DNA of 64,000 nt from a virus: positions 1 to 64,000 of IMG/VR virus record IMGVR_UViG_3300034106_004008; one strand, 5' to 3'. Under the pieces are notes generated by a model. It made no database searches. It was not told where the DNA came from and saw only the letters and a list, made by a program, of their open reading frames with translations. The translations under genes and the position numbers were made by a program. This document shows, one piece after another, positions 8,573 to 16,501 of the stretch. How positions within the stretch are numbered: position 1 is the stretch's first letter; every line of letters begins with the position of its first letter.

Positions 8573-8869
8573 ATGATTGGAAGAATAAGAACAAAGTGGT
8601 TTAGAATGACCTTTGTGTTGAGACACAGGTGGGAGAAGAACAAGGGTATGGATAATTACACCGTATGGAAACTCAGAAAGGAATATGAACTGGGTATCTG
8701 GGTAAAACCATATCTTGCGGTTGGAAAACCAACTGGCCCATGGGTGGCGAAGAAGGTGTTCAGCAAAGATAATCATGTCAGGGGTTATATGATTGGATTG
8801 GATCTGATTGTATGCAAAACCTGGGTTGATATTTCTGGGGGGAGAGTTCTTGAGATTCCAATGGATTAA
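8573..8869 (+). CDS. basic hypothetical protein (98 aa)
   Basis: Arg/Lys-rich N terminus, then Trp-rich beta-like sequence with a single Cys. Starts 3 nt after the previous stop. Confidence 0.65.
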   Translation: MIGRIRTKWFRMTFVLRHRWEKNKGMDNYTVWKLRKEYELGIWVKPYLAVGKPTGPWVAKKVFSKDNHVRGYMIGLDLIVCKTWVDISGGRVLEIPMD

Positions 8870-8886
8870 AAAAATAAATAAAAACA

Positions 8887-9165
8887 ATGAGAACATACGA
8901 CAGAACACATTCGTTGATTAAGATGATTATGGTATTCACGATCATCGCCGTGATTGCTTTGGTGGGCTCCAGAGCATATTTTATTTACAAGGGGGTCAAG
9001 TCAAACGAAACCTTGTATCAGGTAAGCGTGAACAATTTTCAAACCATGGAGACATATTTCACCAGAGAATATACCAGGGATGAAAAGAGCGGGTGCATTA
9101 CCTTTAAGGATGGATTTGGAATTAAACGCATCGTCTGCAACAATTATACAATAACCGAATATTAA
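8887..9165 (+). CDS. membrane-anchored small protein (92 aa)
   Basis: One N-terminal helix (about residues 11-33: IKMIMVFTIIAVIALVGSRA), then a polar periplasmic-type domain with two cysteines. Unrecognised. Confidence 0.65.
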   Translation: MRTYDRTHSLIKMIMVFTIIAVIALVGSRAYFIYKGVKSNETLYQVSVNNFQTMETYFTREYTRDEKSGCITFKDGFGIKRIVCNNYTITEY

Positions 9166-9171
9166 AAAATT

Positions 9172-9294
9172 ATGTGGGTAAGAAAAACACCAAAAAAGTG
9201 GCAAAATCTATTTGAGATAATTATAGTTATATCATTAATTATAACTTATGGATTACTTGTTAAAGCTATAATAAATGAAATACATCCAATGTAA
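9172..9294 (+). CDS. membrane microprotein (40 aa)
   Basis: MWVRKTPKKWQNLFEIIIVI begins a single hydrophobic helix (about 14-34) after a basic N terminus. Fits exactly between neighbours 7 and 12 nt away. Confidence 0.5.
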   Translation: MWVRKTPKKWQNLFEIIIVISLIITYGLLVKAIINEIHPM

Positions 9295-9305
9295 AATAAT
9301 AAGAT

Positions 9306-9536
9306 ATGGGTATAGGTTATTCAGGAACGCAAGGATGTCTTTACAGTTGTGGGGAATCTTGCACAGGAGAATGTAAGGAATCGAACAAGGAAACATTGCC
9401 AGATGCAAAACTATCGGACGTGGAAGCGCTGAGGTATTTCTTTGAGAAGTATTTGTTCACGGTTGAGAATGGAAAACCGAGTCAGAGGGCTGCGAATAGA
9501 TTAAAAGAATATATTGATATCGTACAGAAGAAGTGA
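9306..9536 (+). CDS. Cys-rich small hypothetical protein (76 aa)
   Basis: N-terminal CxxxCxxxCxxxC-like cluster (GCLYSCGESCTGECKESNK), which could bind a metal; the rest is helical. Unrecognised. Confidence 0.65.
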   Translation: MGIGYSGTQGCLYSCGESCTGECKESNKETLPDAKLSDVEALRYFFEKYLFTVENGKPSQRAANRLKEYIDIVQKK

Positions 9537-9556
9537 ATACAATAAGAGTGAATCAT

Positions 9557-9829
9557 ATGAAAGGTGTATTCATTCTTCAGGAGCTTGAGAATGGAATTCA
9601 CAGTCTGAAAGAAGGAGATGAGTTTGTATACATGAAGGGTAAAAAAAGAATACTCACATGGTACAGCTCTCTGGCTGAGGATGAAAATATCATGAAGGTT
9701 GTATGGAAGTACGGAGTGAAAAACTGTAATAAATACACCAGAGTATTCGAGGAGAAAACATACCTTCAGTGGATTGAATACAATAAAATGATAGAGGCTA
9801 CCACAGCAGCACGAAGTGCGCTTAAATAG
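9557..9829 (+). CDS. hypothetical protein (90 aa)
   Basis: ATG 9557 (MKGVFILQELENG) is chosen; an in-frame GTG at 9533 would overlap the previous stop. Small and basic. Last gene of the left plus-strand cluster. Confidence 0.6.
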   Translation: MKGVFILQELENGIHSLKEGDEFVYMKGKKRILTWYSSLAEDENIMKVVWKYGVKNCNKYTRVFEEKTYLQWIEYNKMIEATTAARSALK

Positions 9830-10106
9830 CCTTAAAATGCATTCATTTTACATTATATTGCCCAGGATCCCATGTGAATTCTGCCGAGAAACACACATAC
9901 CCGCAACTGACTGAAAATGAGTGCATTCAGATAACTCACTGACAGTCACTGAATTACCTGATAATCAGTTACTTACACTATTTCCCACAATCCCCCACTT
10001 ACCCCCACAAAATCCCATTTCCCACCCAGGAACAAGTGAAAAAAATTTGAGCCCCTCGACAGTTTTCGATATATTTTTTTTAAATTATTAAAAAAACGGC
10101 GTAAAT
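9830..10106. other. gene-free segment with short repeats
   Basis: About 277 bp without a convincing ORF. Contains TGCATTC at two places, the near-repeats CTGACTGA, CACTGACAGTCACTGA and CCTGATAATCAG, and a C-rich stretch (TCCCCCACTTACCCCCAC). It separates the plus-strand cluster from a minus-strand gene. No initiator-box family is recognisable, so an origin is only a guess. Confidence 0.4.
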
Positions 10107-10400
10107 TTAATCGAAAATGCCCTCGATGGCGTCTATGACATGGGATATGAATGAGGTGTAATGGAAGGGTGCATACAGGATGCATAACCACGCGAAGTCG
10201 GAATCGTAAACTGTACTGCTGGTGAAAAAGAAACACCAGATCAGAACCACGATCGGGGTCGCGAATAACAGGTTCGAAGTTGTCAGTGGAATCAGTGCGA
10301 TCAAGACCGAGGTCATGAACACCCAGAATGTGAATTCTCCGCCCATGATAAAATACATGGCGACCAAACCCAATGTATAGGCTGTATTTATTGCATTCAT
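10107..10400 (-). CDS. three-helix membrane protein (97 aa)
   Basis: MNAINTAYTLGLVAMYFIMG... with about three hydrophobic stretches (near 5-20, 25-42 and 46-60), then an aromatic C-terminal segment. Has its own promoter 16 nt upstream. Unrecognised. Confidence 0.65.
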   Translation of the reverse strand: MNAINTAYTLGLVAMYFIMGGEFTFWVFMTSVLIALIPLTTSNLLFATPIVVLIWCFFFTSSTVYDSDFAWLCILYAPFHYTSFISHVIDAIEGIFD

Positions 10401-10416
10401 ATTATTTTAATTTAAT

Positions 10417-10448
10417 CAAAGATAACACATTAAAATTTAATGTGCAAA
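10417..10448 (-). promoter_or_regulatory. early-type promoter repeat
   Basis: Minus-strand TTTGCACATTAAATTTTAA, then -7 TATCTTTG-type element. Drives the 10107-10400 gene. Confidence 0.75.
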
Positions 10449-10551
10449 TTTTTTTAAAAAAAAATAATGTATTCGAGTTAACAACGGGCGTTTTCTATTC
10501 ATTCATACTATTTATTTGTATACAAAAAAATAAACAAAAACAGTATTGAAA

Positions 10552-10803
10552 ATGAAGGACACACTCATCACCCAATTAACGGATACACTAACTAAAAAAC
10601 CTGAATACGGAATATTATCATCAATGTTATCAATCACCATGAGTGCAACAGATCTCCTACAATTGATCGGTGTGATCCTCGGTCTTTTCATCGCGGTGAT
10701 CACAGCCATCCTGAAGGTGATGGAACTCAGGGACAGGATACGTGAGAAAAGAGGTTTACCAACCAGAAAGACCAGACGCAAGAAAGAAGCGGATGACGAA
10801 TAA
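10552..10803 (+). CDS. holin-like single-helix protein (83 aa)
   Basis: ATG 10552 (MKDTLITQLTDTL); an in-frame TTG lies 6 nt upstream. One long hydrophobic helix (LLQLIGVILGLFIAVITAIL, about 40-59), then a very basic tail (RKTRRKKEADDE). This layout resembles small phage holins or membrane anchors, but no lysis genes are adjacent. A terminator follows. Confidence 0.65.
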   Translation: MKDTLITQLTDTLTKKPEYGILSSMLSITMSATDLLQLIGVILGLFIAVITAILKVMELRDRIREKRGLPTRKTRRKKEADDE

Positions 10804-10824
10804 GTGAATACATAAAAAAACTGA

Positions 10825-10856
10825 AAGGTGAATTCTAAAAGGGTTCACCTTTTTTA
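10825..10856 (+). terminator. intrinsic terminator
   Basis: AAGGTGAA and TTCACCTT arms around a short loop, followed by a T run; ends the holin-like gene. Confidence 0.75.
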
Positions 10857-10863
10857 TTTATAT

Positions 10864-10995
10864 ATGAATTCTAAAAAAGTTACGGATATGAATTCTGGAA
10901 GATCCAGCAATATGAATTCTAAAAATTATACGGGGTTGAATTCTAGTAGAAACTTAAACTTGAATTCGAGAACAGAACCTGGGAGGACTTTTTGA
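10864..10995 (+). CDS. octapeptide-repeat ORF (43 aa)
   Basis: One open frame made of 8-residue units starting (M/L)NS: MNSKKVTD, MNSGRSSN, MNSKNYTG, LNSSRNLN, then LNSRTEPGRTF and TGA. The DNA shows GAATTC or a near copy every 24 nt. A period that is a multiple of three, with no in-frame stops, favours coding, but there is no promoter or clear start signal. A DNA repeat under other selection is the alternative. Confidence 0.35.
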   Translation: MNSKKVTDMNSGRSSNMNSKNYTGLNSSRNLNLNSRTEPGRTF

Positions 10996-11034
10996 AATCA
11001 AAAACAAAACAGAGAGAAAGGGTTGCCTCCCAGG
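10978..11034. repeat. 9-bp inverted repeat
   Basis: CCTGGGAGG (10978-10986) and CCTCCCAGG (11026-11034) are perfect complements 39 nt apart, overlapping the end of the octapeptide ORF. Could form a hairpin in RNA; no T run follows directly. Confidence 0.5.
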
Positions 11035-11113
11035 CCTGAACTCTTAAGGACTACAAATGTAATACAACTTTTTTTATTATGCAAGTTTTTTTGAAACTTT
11101 TTTTATCTTTTTT

Positions 11114-11665
11114 TTAATCGAACTGAAATGGGGCGAATTCGTCAAGCGCATATATCCAGATCGCCAGATACTTTTCCACCAGAACATAATTGAATTCCCC
11201 AGCTCTGGCGTCCATGGCACTCATGAGAAGTTCGATCCTTTCATCCAGACAGCTGGTGAGATCCAGAATAAATTTTTCCTGGTTGATCCCGAAAAGATAT
11301 TTCTCCAGAAGCATTTCCTCCAGATCATCCACCTCACTGTTATTATTGGTGAGGATGTTCAAAGCATTTTTGCTGAGCTCGTGATCCAGATATACAACAC
11401 AGGGTTCCTTCTTAATTTTATTACTGATCTTCCCCCTGAAAAATTCGGATGTATTAATTTTAATATATTTGATCGGGGCCATCTTCTCCTCGTCCACCGA
11501 TGGCAGACTCAGGAATTCATTCCTGGTTCGATCGAACGCCGCCTTTACTTCAGCAGCCTCAAGATCATCTATATGATCACCTAGGATTAACACGTTAAGT
11601 GAATCCTCAAATGGTGACGTGAATTCAGCGATCACTTCTATCGCGCTTCTCTCATCTCCGCCCAT
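11114..11665 (-). CDS. acidic hypothetical protein (183 aa)
   Basis: Starts MGGDERSAIEVIAEF. Mixed alpha/beta, with LNVLILGDHIDDLEAAEVKA and a helical C-terminal half. Last gene of a four-gene minus-strand operon. Its DNA is more GC-rich and richer in CCAG/CTGG than the flanks. Confidence 0.7.
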   Translation of the reverse strand: MGGDERSAIEVIAEFTSPFEDSLNVLILGDHIDDLEAAEVKAAFDRTRNEFLSLPSVDEEKMAPIKYIKINTSEFFRGKISNKIKKEPCVVYLDHELSKNALNILTNNNSEVDDLEEMLLEKYLFGINQEKFILDLTSCLDERIELLMSAMDARAGEFNYVLVEKYLAIWIYALDEFAPFQFD

Positions 11666-11669
11666 GAAT

Positions 11670-12035
11670 TCAGATCACATTTAAATAACATTTATTATTC
11701 GTCATGATAACCGAATCTGCATTCAGAATCGATTCGTCCGAGCTCTTGATCCTGAACGTTTCCATCTTGTATGGATTGTAGTAGATCTCCTCACCCAGGT
11801 TCGCGGCCCCAGAAGCAAGCTTGAATTCTTGGCAGCATACGAATGCATGTACATTCTTTTGCTTCGTCTCCAGAACCCTGGCCCGTCCAGCCTGAGATAC
11901 CCTGAACGTTACGCCGTAAGCTTCTAGATCCTTGACATGCTGATACAGACGGTACCCTCTCTTCTCCTGGTTCCATCTCATCACACTGAAACAGTCTCTG
12001 TGTAGATTCCTGTATATCTTGAATTCTGGTCTCAT
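11670..12035 (-). CDS. basic hypothetical protein (121 aa)
   Basis: Starts MRPEFKIYRNLHRDCFSVM; its start overlaps the end of the preceding gene by 4 nt (ATGA type). Contains FVCCQEFK. Unrecognised. Confidence 0.7.
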   Translation of the reverse strand: MRPEFKIYRNLHRDCFSVMRWNQEKRGYRLYQHVKDLEAYGVTFRVSQAGRARVLETKQKNVHAFVCCQEFKLASGAANLGEEIYYNPYKMETFRIKSSDESILNADSVIMTNNKCYLNVI

Positions 12036-12343
12036 TCGTATTTCTCTTTAATATAAGTATCAACGATCTCCGTCAACTCCGCCCATGGCATAAGTTTTCT
12101 CATCAGATCAGGTCGTCCTGGTTCACCAAAGATGATCTCACCTGAATCGATATACCCATAACAACCCTCGAAGTCAAAATCCCGATCGCGTTTATAAGAC
12201 AGGCCGTAATTCTTAAGGTAACTAGGGGCCACATCCAAGATCCTGGCAGCTTCAGCATATGAGGTGGCCCAGCACAGTTTAAATGTCTGGTACCCTCTGT
12301 ATATTACAGAGGTCTCGTATATTTTTCTTTCTTTCTTACTCAT
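12032..12343 (-). CDS. hypothetical protein (103 aa)
   Basis: Starts MSKKERKIYETSVIYRGYQT. The segment TSYAEAARILDVAPSYLKNY resembles a helix-turn-helix-like helix pair, which hints at nucleic-acid binding. Overlaps both neighbours by 4-8 nt. Confidence 0.65.
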   Translation of the reverse strand: MSKKERKIYETSVIYRGYQTFKLCWATSYAEAARILDVAPSYLKNYGLSYKRDRDFDFEGCYGYIDSGEIIFGEPGRPDLMRKLMPWAELTEIVDTYIKEKYE

Positions 12344-12653
12344 CGAATTGTCCCGCTTCTTTTGCTAGTTTATAATTCAGTTTCATGGTTGGTGAGATGT
12401 ATTCCCAGACGCCCGCCTCGAGCGCTTCGAAGAGACCAACGCTAGCAAAGTAATTGTTCGATACCAATTCTAGCCCGCTGTTGTCCCTGTCATGCGGGTT
12501 AGATTCAACCCTGCGATACATCTCAACATTGCCGTTATCATCTCCTTCCTGGTAGTTACAGTAGAAGACGAAGTCTTCGGTTATCAGACCCTTATGGAAT
12601 CGACCGTTCCAACGGATGATAAACTTTGGATAATTGTTTTGTTTTGCTTTCAT
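12336..12653 (-). CDS. hypothetical protein (105 aa)
   Basis: First gene of the operon running to 11114. MKAKQNNYPKFIIRWNGRFH, then beta-rich sequence. Its ATG is exactly 4 nt after a -7 element, so the mRNA is probably leaderless. Confidence 0.7.
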   Translation of the reverse strand: MKAKQNNYPKFIIRWNGRFHKGLITEDFVFYCNYQEGDDNGNVEMYRRVESNPHDRDNSGLELVSNNYFASVGLFEALEAGVWEYISPTMKLNYKLAKEAGQFDE

Positions 12654-12657
12654 ATGA

Positions 12658-12689
12658 CAAAGGTATATGAATTTAATTTAACTTGCAAG
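12658..12689 (-). promoter_or_regulatory. early-type promoter repeat, leaderless spacing
   Basis: Minus-strand CTTGCAAGTTAAATTAAATT, then -7 TACCTTTG. Drives the four-gene operon 12653-11114. Confidence 0.8.
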
Positions 12690-12714
12690 TCTGAATGCAA
12701 AAAAAAATAAGGGG

Positions 12715-13458
12715 TTAGTTACAACCCCTTACTACGAAACCTGTATCATCTTTCTTTGCTTCACCCTTTGCTTTCAACCCCACGACAACACCATTGCCAT
12801 GTAAGAAAGTAAGATCGTGCTCGTCACCATTGATAACCTTTGCATTGTTGTATTCAGCGGGAAGTTCTGTCTCGTCCTTAACAGCGAAAACAACAGCGAC
12901 ATTGAAACCAAGTGCGAGTGCTTTGTCCGCTTCGCGTTGGTTGTCCTCTGTCTCCGCCCTGGAAAAGGTAAGGTGATAGTTCGCAGGCAATTGCTTTGTC
13001 AACCTTGAATAGATCTTTGTGTAATCGTAAAATTGCACATCAGGAAACATTTCCATGACATTTTTAAAACCACCCACTGGAATGTTCTCGTAAGGAATAT
13101 CAGAGGTACCATTGAGACGAACGCACATTGCACCCGCACCATGTTTTTTAATACCCTTTTTAATTTCCTTAACAACATCGTCCATGAAGTTCACCTTGTC
13201 ACGAAGAAAGTATTCAGTCTTATTCAGACGACCTTTCATGACATTGCTAAACTTGCCACGACCCGCTGTGAAGAGACATGACTTCGAACAGCCTGCTGTG
13301 GCTTTCGGGCAAATGTTCTTGCCAAGCGTGTTTTGTTTTTCTGGTGACATATACAGGATATAGGTTGTATACCCCAGTTTTTCACCTTTCTTTGTCTTTG
13401 CATTCTGCGTACCAAACAGTGTGGTAGGCTTCTTGTACGTGTACCCTAGATTAAACAT
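12715..13458 (-). CDS. phage Gp88-like (DUF7227-type) protein (247 aa)
   Basis: ATG at 13458 (MFNLGYTYKKPTTLFGTQNA); the longer frame reads through the promoter. KTKKGEKLGYTTYILYMSP followed by ICPKATAGCSKSCLFTAGRG is the hallmark of the Gp88/DUF7227 family found in many phages. Conserved cysteines at about 60-75 suggest a metal or redox site. Function in the family is not established. Confidence 0.8.
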   Translation of the reverse strand: MFNLGYTYKKPTTLFGTQNAKTKKGEKLGYTTYILYMSPEKQNTLGKNICPKATAGCSKSCLFTAGRGKFSNVMKGRLNKTEYFLRDKVNFMDDVVKEIKKGIKKHGAGAMCVRLNGTSDIPYENIPVGGFKNVMEMFPDVQFYDYTKIYSRLTKQLPANYHLTFSRAETEDNQREADKALALGFNVAVVFAVKDETELPAEYNNAKVINGDEHDLTFLHGNGVVVGLKAKGEAKKDDTGFVVRGCN

Positions 13459-13481
13459 GATTTTTATTTTTGATTTCGACA

Positions 13482-13513
13482 CAAAGATAAGTGCAATAAA
13501 TTTAATGTGCAAA
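13482..13513 (-). promoter_or_regulatory. early-type promoter repeat
   Basis: Minus strand, GCACATT variant, -7 TATCTTTG; start codon of the Gp88-like gene 23 nt downstream. Confidence 0.8.
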
Positions 13514-13543
13514 TAAAAATGAAAAAAGTTTTTTGTGATAAAG

Positions 13544-13575
13544 TTTGCGAGTTAAAAATATATGGTGTATATTTG
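13544..13575 (+). promoter_or_regulatory. early-type promoter
   Basis: GCGAGTT variant, -7 TATATTTG; start codon of the YubB-like gene 25 nt downstream. Back to back with the minus-strand promoter at 13482. Confidence 0.75.
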
Positions 13576-13600
13576 CTCTCGAAATCAAAAACAATATACT

Positions 13601-14446
13601 ATGCCAAACTGGTGCGAAAATCGTTTAGAGGTATCGGGTGATACCAAAGAATTCAAACAATTCCTTGCAATGGGAATTACCGAAGAACCTGTGCGTTACA
13701 GCAAAACAGGTGAAACAGAACTTGTCTGGAGAATGTCGAACTACTTACCGACACCAGAACCACTTTCCAGAACCATATCACCACCTCGTGATTGTGAATG
13801 GGTGAACGAGTGGGATGTGAACCACGCAAAAAATCGTATCGAGAAACAACAAGAGTTGATCGCTGATCTGGAGAAAAAACTTCTGGAGACCACAGACAAA
13901 ACCGACAGGGACTTCATCAACAACCAATTGAATGAAGCAAAGATACCAATTGAAATTCCAGAACTAATTGAATGTGCCAATGGTACAGAAGAGAAGCGAG
14001 AGGCTCTTATTGAAGAGTATGGGACTGACAACTGGTACGACTGGAATGTTATGAACTGGGGAACAAAGTGGGATTGCTCGTCAGAGGAAATGGGTTTCGA
14101 TACAGATAACGAAAACTATATTACAATTAACTTCAACTCCGCCTGGTCGCCACCAATCAACTGGTTGGGAAAAGTTATCAAAATGTTTCCGAACTTGAAC
14201 TTCAAACTGGTGTTTATGGAAACTGGAAACTGGTTCGCGGGTTGTGCTTACAGCGAGGATGGTGAACTTATGTTAGCGGAGGGTGAACCAGAATATGTTT
14301 TGGATGGCGTTGTATATAACTACAATGTTGAACAAAGAGTTTATGTTGGTGAGGACGGAAATGTAATTTCGGAAGAAGAATGGAATGATGAGAACTCTTG
14401 CTTCCCAGAAAACCCATTCGATAACTTTGATACACCTTGGGAATAA
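13601..14446 (+). CDS. YubB/DUF1281-like ferredoxin-fold protein (281 aa)
   Basis: ATG 13601. MPNWCENRLEVSGDTKEFKQ is the typical N terminus of the YubB-like (DUF1281) family of plasmid and phage proteins. The C-terminal half contains FNSAWSPPINWLGKV and a Trp-rich GNWFAGCAYSEDGELMLAEG segment, also typical of the family. Acidic C terminus. Molecular role unknown. Confidence 0.82.
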   Translation: MPNWCENRLEVSGDTKEFKQFLAMGITEEPVRYSKTGETELVWRMSNYLPTPEPLSRTISPPRDCEWVNEWDVNHAKNRIEKQQELIADLEKKLLETTDKTDRDFINNQLNEAKIPIEIPELIECANGTEEKREALIEEYGTDNWYDWNVMNWGTKWDCSSEEMGFDTDNENYITINFNSAWSPPINWLGKVIKMFPNLNFKLVFMETGNWFAGCAYSEDGELMLAEGEPEYVLDGVVYNYNVEQRVYVGEDGNVISEEEWNDENSCFPENPFDNFDTPWE

Positions 14447-14458
14447 TGTAATAAAATT

Positions 14459-14488
14459 AACTGGGGGAGAAAAAAACTTCCCCAGTTT
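14459..14488 (+). terminator. intrinsic terminator
   Basis: AACTGGGG and CCCCAGTT arms followed by a short T-rich stretch; ends the YubB-like gene. Confidence 0.65.
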
Positions 14489-14520
14489 CTTGCATATTAA
14501 ATAAATTTAAATTACCTTTG
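14488..14520 (+). promoter_or_regulatory. early-type promoter, leaderless spacing
   Basis: TCTTGCATATTAAAT, then -7 TACCTTTG; ATG 14525 is 4 nt downstream. Confidence 0.7.
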
Positions 14521-14524
14521 TCAT

Positions 14525-14758
14525 ATGATAATAATTGGAAGACCCATTGAGGGCATATCGTTAAATGGTTTGGAGTACCTTATGAATGAGGACAACACAG
14601 ACTACAAGTATTTCAACAGCAAACGGGAAGCAATGGACTTTCTGAATTCTTTGTCGGAAGATGTTAAACTCACCGATGAGGAGTTGGAGGATTCATTCAT
14701 GTTTCTGGATACTGAAACTGATTTTGAAAACCCAGATGTATTTACCAAAGGTGCGTAA
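14525..14758 (+). CDS. acidic small protein (77 aa)
   Basis: MIIIGRPIEGISLNGLEYLM, then a strongly acidic C-terminal half. Overlaps the next lipoprotein gene by 23 nt. Unrecognised. Confidence 0.65.
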   Translation: MIIIGRPIEGISLNGLEYLMNEDNTDYKYFNSKREAMDFLNSLSEDVKLTDEELEDSFMFLDTETDFENPDVFTKGA

Positions 14759-15002
14759 ACTAATATTTGTATTCACTGTCCTGGTGACAGGGTGTGTCCA
14801 GAGACCACCGAAGTCAATTCATGTGGTGCCACATGTGATTAAGAAAGTTGACACGATCGAACAGTACGATCCAACAACACTGAATTACAAGAAGCGCTAC
14901 CGATATGAATTCTGGGACAGCACAGCTCCAGTTACAGTTGATCCTCAACATGCCCGTTACAGGGTGGGGGACACAATTGAATACACATACTACCAGTATT
15001 GA
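14736..15002 (+). CDS. small lipoprotein (88 aa)
   Basis: ATG 14736 (MYLPKVRKLIFVFTVLVTGC); a GTG at 14751 is an alternative. Lipobox LVTGC-type with Cys20, then a Tyr-rich periplasmic-type domain. The longer frame from 14661 would put the signal in the middle, so it is rejected. Confidence 0.65.
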   Translation: MYLPKVRKLIFVFTVLVTGCVQRPPKSIHVVPHVIKKVDTIEQYDPTTLNYKKRYRYEFWDSTAPVTVDPQHARYRVGDTIEYTYYQY

Positions 15003-15030
15003 TTTTTGTTTTTGATTTAGTGGTGAAGAG

Positions 15031-15060
15031 ACGGTTCCAGAAATGGAGCCGTTTTTTTTT
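15031..15060. terminator. terminator after the 14736 gene
   Basis: CGGTTCC and GGAGCCG arms with a long T run. Lies between convergent genes and may serve both strands. Confidence 0.7.
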
Positions 15061-15541
15061 ATATTTTTTTTAAGTCGAAGCTCCTGATGTTCATGATCTG
15101 GCTGTAATAGAATTCAAGTAGATCGCGTTTGTATTTGTCCAGATGTTTTTGAGCTTCGCTGTAATCCAGATAAGTATCAACCTGGTTCTCGCCGATCACG
15201 TACCAGTCGATGTAACACTTAAGCTCAGGAGAATTCATGTAAGCTTTTTTAATATACTGTACAAAATATCTGGGTTCGAATAGATCCTTCACCTGGAATA
15301 TCTTTATTACAGATTCCTGGTAGTGTTCATTGTTCTGGAAGATTTCCTTCACAACATTCTGAGCTGTCTTCAGCTCCTTATAAAGTTTTGCTTCTTTGAA
15401 TTCCACAGAGACAACTGGTTTGCTCTGGTACTTTCTGGTGAAAACTGAGTACGATCTATCTGGGGTGATCACGACAATTAAATATCGTTCACCGTCTGTT
15501 ATATCAAAAGATCTCTCATTTAAAATCTGGGACTTCACCAT
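15059..15541 (-). CDS. hypothetical protein (160 aa)
   Basis: MVKSQILNERSFDITDGERY, then charged alpha/beta sequence with many Tyr and Lys. No signal or membrane segment. Unrecognised. Confidence 0.7.
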   Translation of the reverse strand: MVKSQILNERSFDITDGERYLIVVITPDRSYSVFTRKYQSKPVVSVEFKEAKLYKELKTAQNVVKEIFQNNEHYQESVIKIFQVKDLFEPRYFVQYIKKAYMNSPELKCYIDWYVIGENQVDTYLDYSEAQKHLDKYKRDLLEFYYSQIMNIRSFDLKKI

Positions 15542-15577
15542 CCATGATAAATATAACGTCCCAGATAAAAAAATAAA

Positions 15578-15597
15578 GGGGCTTTTAAGCCCCGTTA
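15578..15597 (-). terminator. intrinsic terminator
   Basis: GGGGC(TTTTAA)GCCCC hairpin with an A/T tract, downstream of the 15599 minus-strand gene. Confidence 0.7.
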
Positions 15598-15598
15598 A

Positions 15599-15826
15599 TT
15601 ATTCTTCTTCTGGTACGGTGAATATCCCGATGTCTGGTACACAAACTTCTTTACCTGCAAGCTCATCTATTGAATACTTGCGACCGTCATCACCCTCGAA
15701 CATCATATCGTCAGTCCAGTCCTCAACATTGTTCAGGGCCGCGAAGATGATATCACCTTTCATTGAACTTTCTGTTCTACCCCAGTTATCTATAACCTCC
15801 GAGTAGTAAATGATTTTTATCGCCAT
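15599..15826 (-). CDS. acidic small protein (75 aa)
   Basis: MAIKIIYYSEVIDNWGRTES, acidic C terminus ending PEEE. Starts 4 nt after the upstream gene ends, so probably its operon partner. Confidence 0.65.
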   Translation of the reverse strand: MAIKIIYYSEVIDNWGRTESSMKGDIIFAALNNVEDWTDDMMFEGDDGRKYSIDELAGKEVCVPDIGIFTVPEEE

Positions 15827-15830
15827 AAGA

Positions 15831-16400
15831 TTAATTTATTTGTCCAATCCTGAATGTCCAAGTCATATCCATTGAATGACCAAAGTAAGCATCGGAATAC
15901 ATATCGCTGTAATGTGTTTCCTGAAACAAGGTCATACCTGATTTATCTTCCCAAGTTTCTTGGTGATGTCTGCTAATCTCAATCCCATGATACTCGGAAG
16001 CCAACCTGATTTCCTCATCAATCTTATCGTTCCAAACTTCCTTTGCCTGTTGTTCGGTGTGGAACTCGATAACACTCTCATCAACCCACTCGGAAAAGTC
16101 AGCCACATAGTGTGTAACATTTTCAGGAACTTCAACGCTGTCCACACGATAGTAATGATTACACTCGTTAAGCATCGCATCAAGTTCCTCATCGTAACCA
16201 CAATCGAAACGAACACAATCTTTGGTTTGTCCGAATGAGTACGCCTCATCTTCCTCCAATTCGTTCTTCATACAAATATCCAACAGCGGTTTAACTCTGT
16301 TGTTGTAGAATGTTCTTGCTTCCTCCTTTGTAGGAAAGAAATAAACTTCGCTGTCACCTGTCAGGTGTTTGGCGACCATCACAAAATTAAGTAACTTCAT
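15831..16400 (-). CDS. acidic hypothetical protein (189 aa)
   Basis: ATG at 16400 (MKLLNFVMVAKHLTGDSEVY); the upstream frame is promoter sequence. Acidic, His/Met-rich C terminus. Unrecognised. Confidence 0.7.
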   Translation of the reverse strand: MKLLNFVMVAKHLTGDSEVYFFPTKEEARTFYNNRVKPLLDICMKNELEEDEAYSFGQTKDCVRFDCGYDEELDAMLNECNHYYRVDSVEVPENVTHYVADFSEWVDESVIEFHTEQQAKEVWNDKIDEEIRLASEYHGIEISRHHQETWEDKSGMTLFQETHYSDMYSDAYFGHSMDMTWTFRIGQIN

Positions 16401-16423
16401 ATTATTGTTTTTGATTTCGATAA

Positions 16424-16455
16424 CAAAGATAAGTAAATTAAATTTAATGTGCAAA
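16424..16455 (-). promoter_or_regulatory. early-type promoter repeat
   Basis: GCACATT variant, -7 TATCTTTG; start codon 23 nt downstream. Confidence 0.8.
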
Positions 16456-16457
16456 AA

Positions 16458-16487
16458 AAAAGAGGGAATTTCTTCCCCCTTTCTTTC
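16458..16487 (-). terminator. intrinsic terminator
   Basis: GGGGGAAGAAATTCCC-type hairpin with a T run on the minus strand; ends the DUF932-like gene. Confidence 0.7.
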
Positions 16488-16501
16488 AAGTGTATTGTGA
16501 G

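Noticed and set aside
10552-10803. Confident holin call
   Set aside because: Only size and topology support it; there is no adjacent endolysin, so it stays holin-like.
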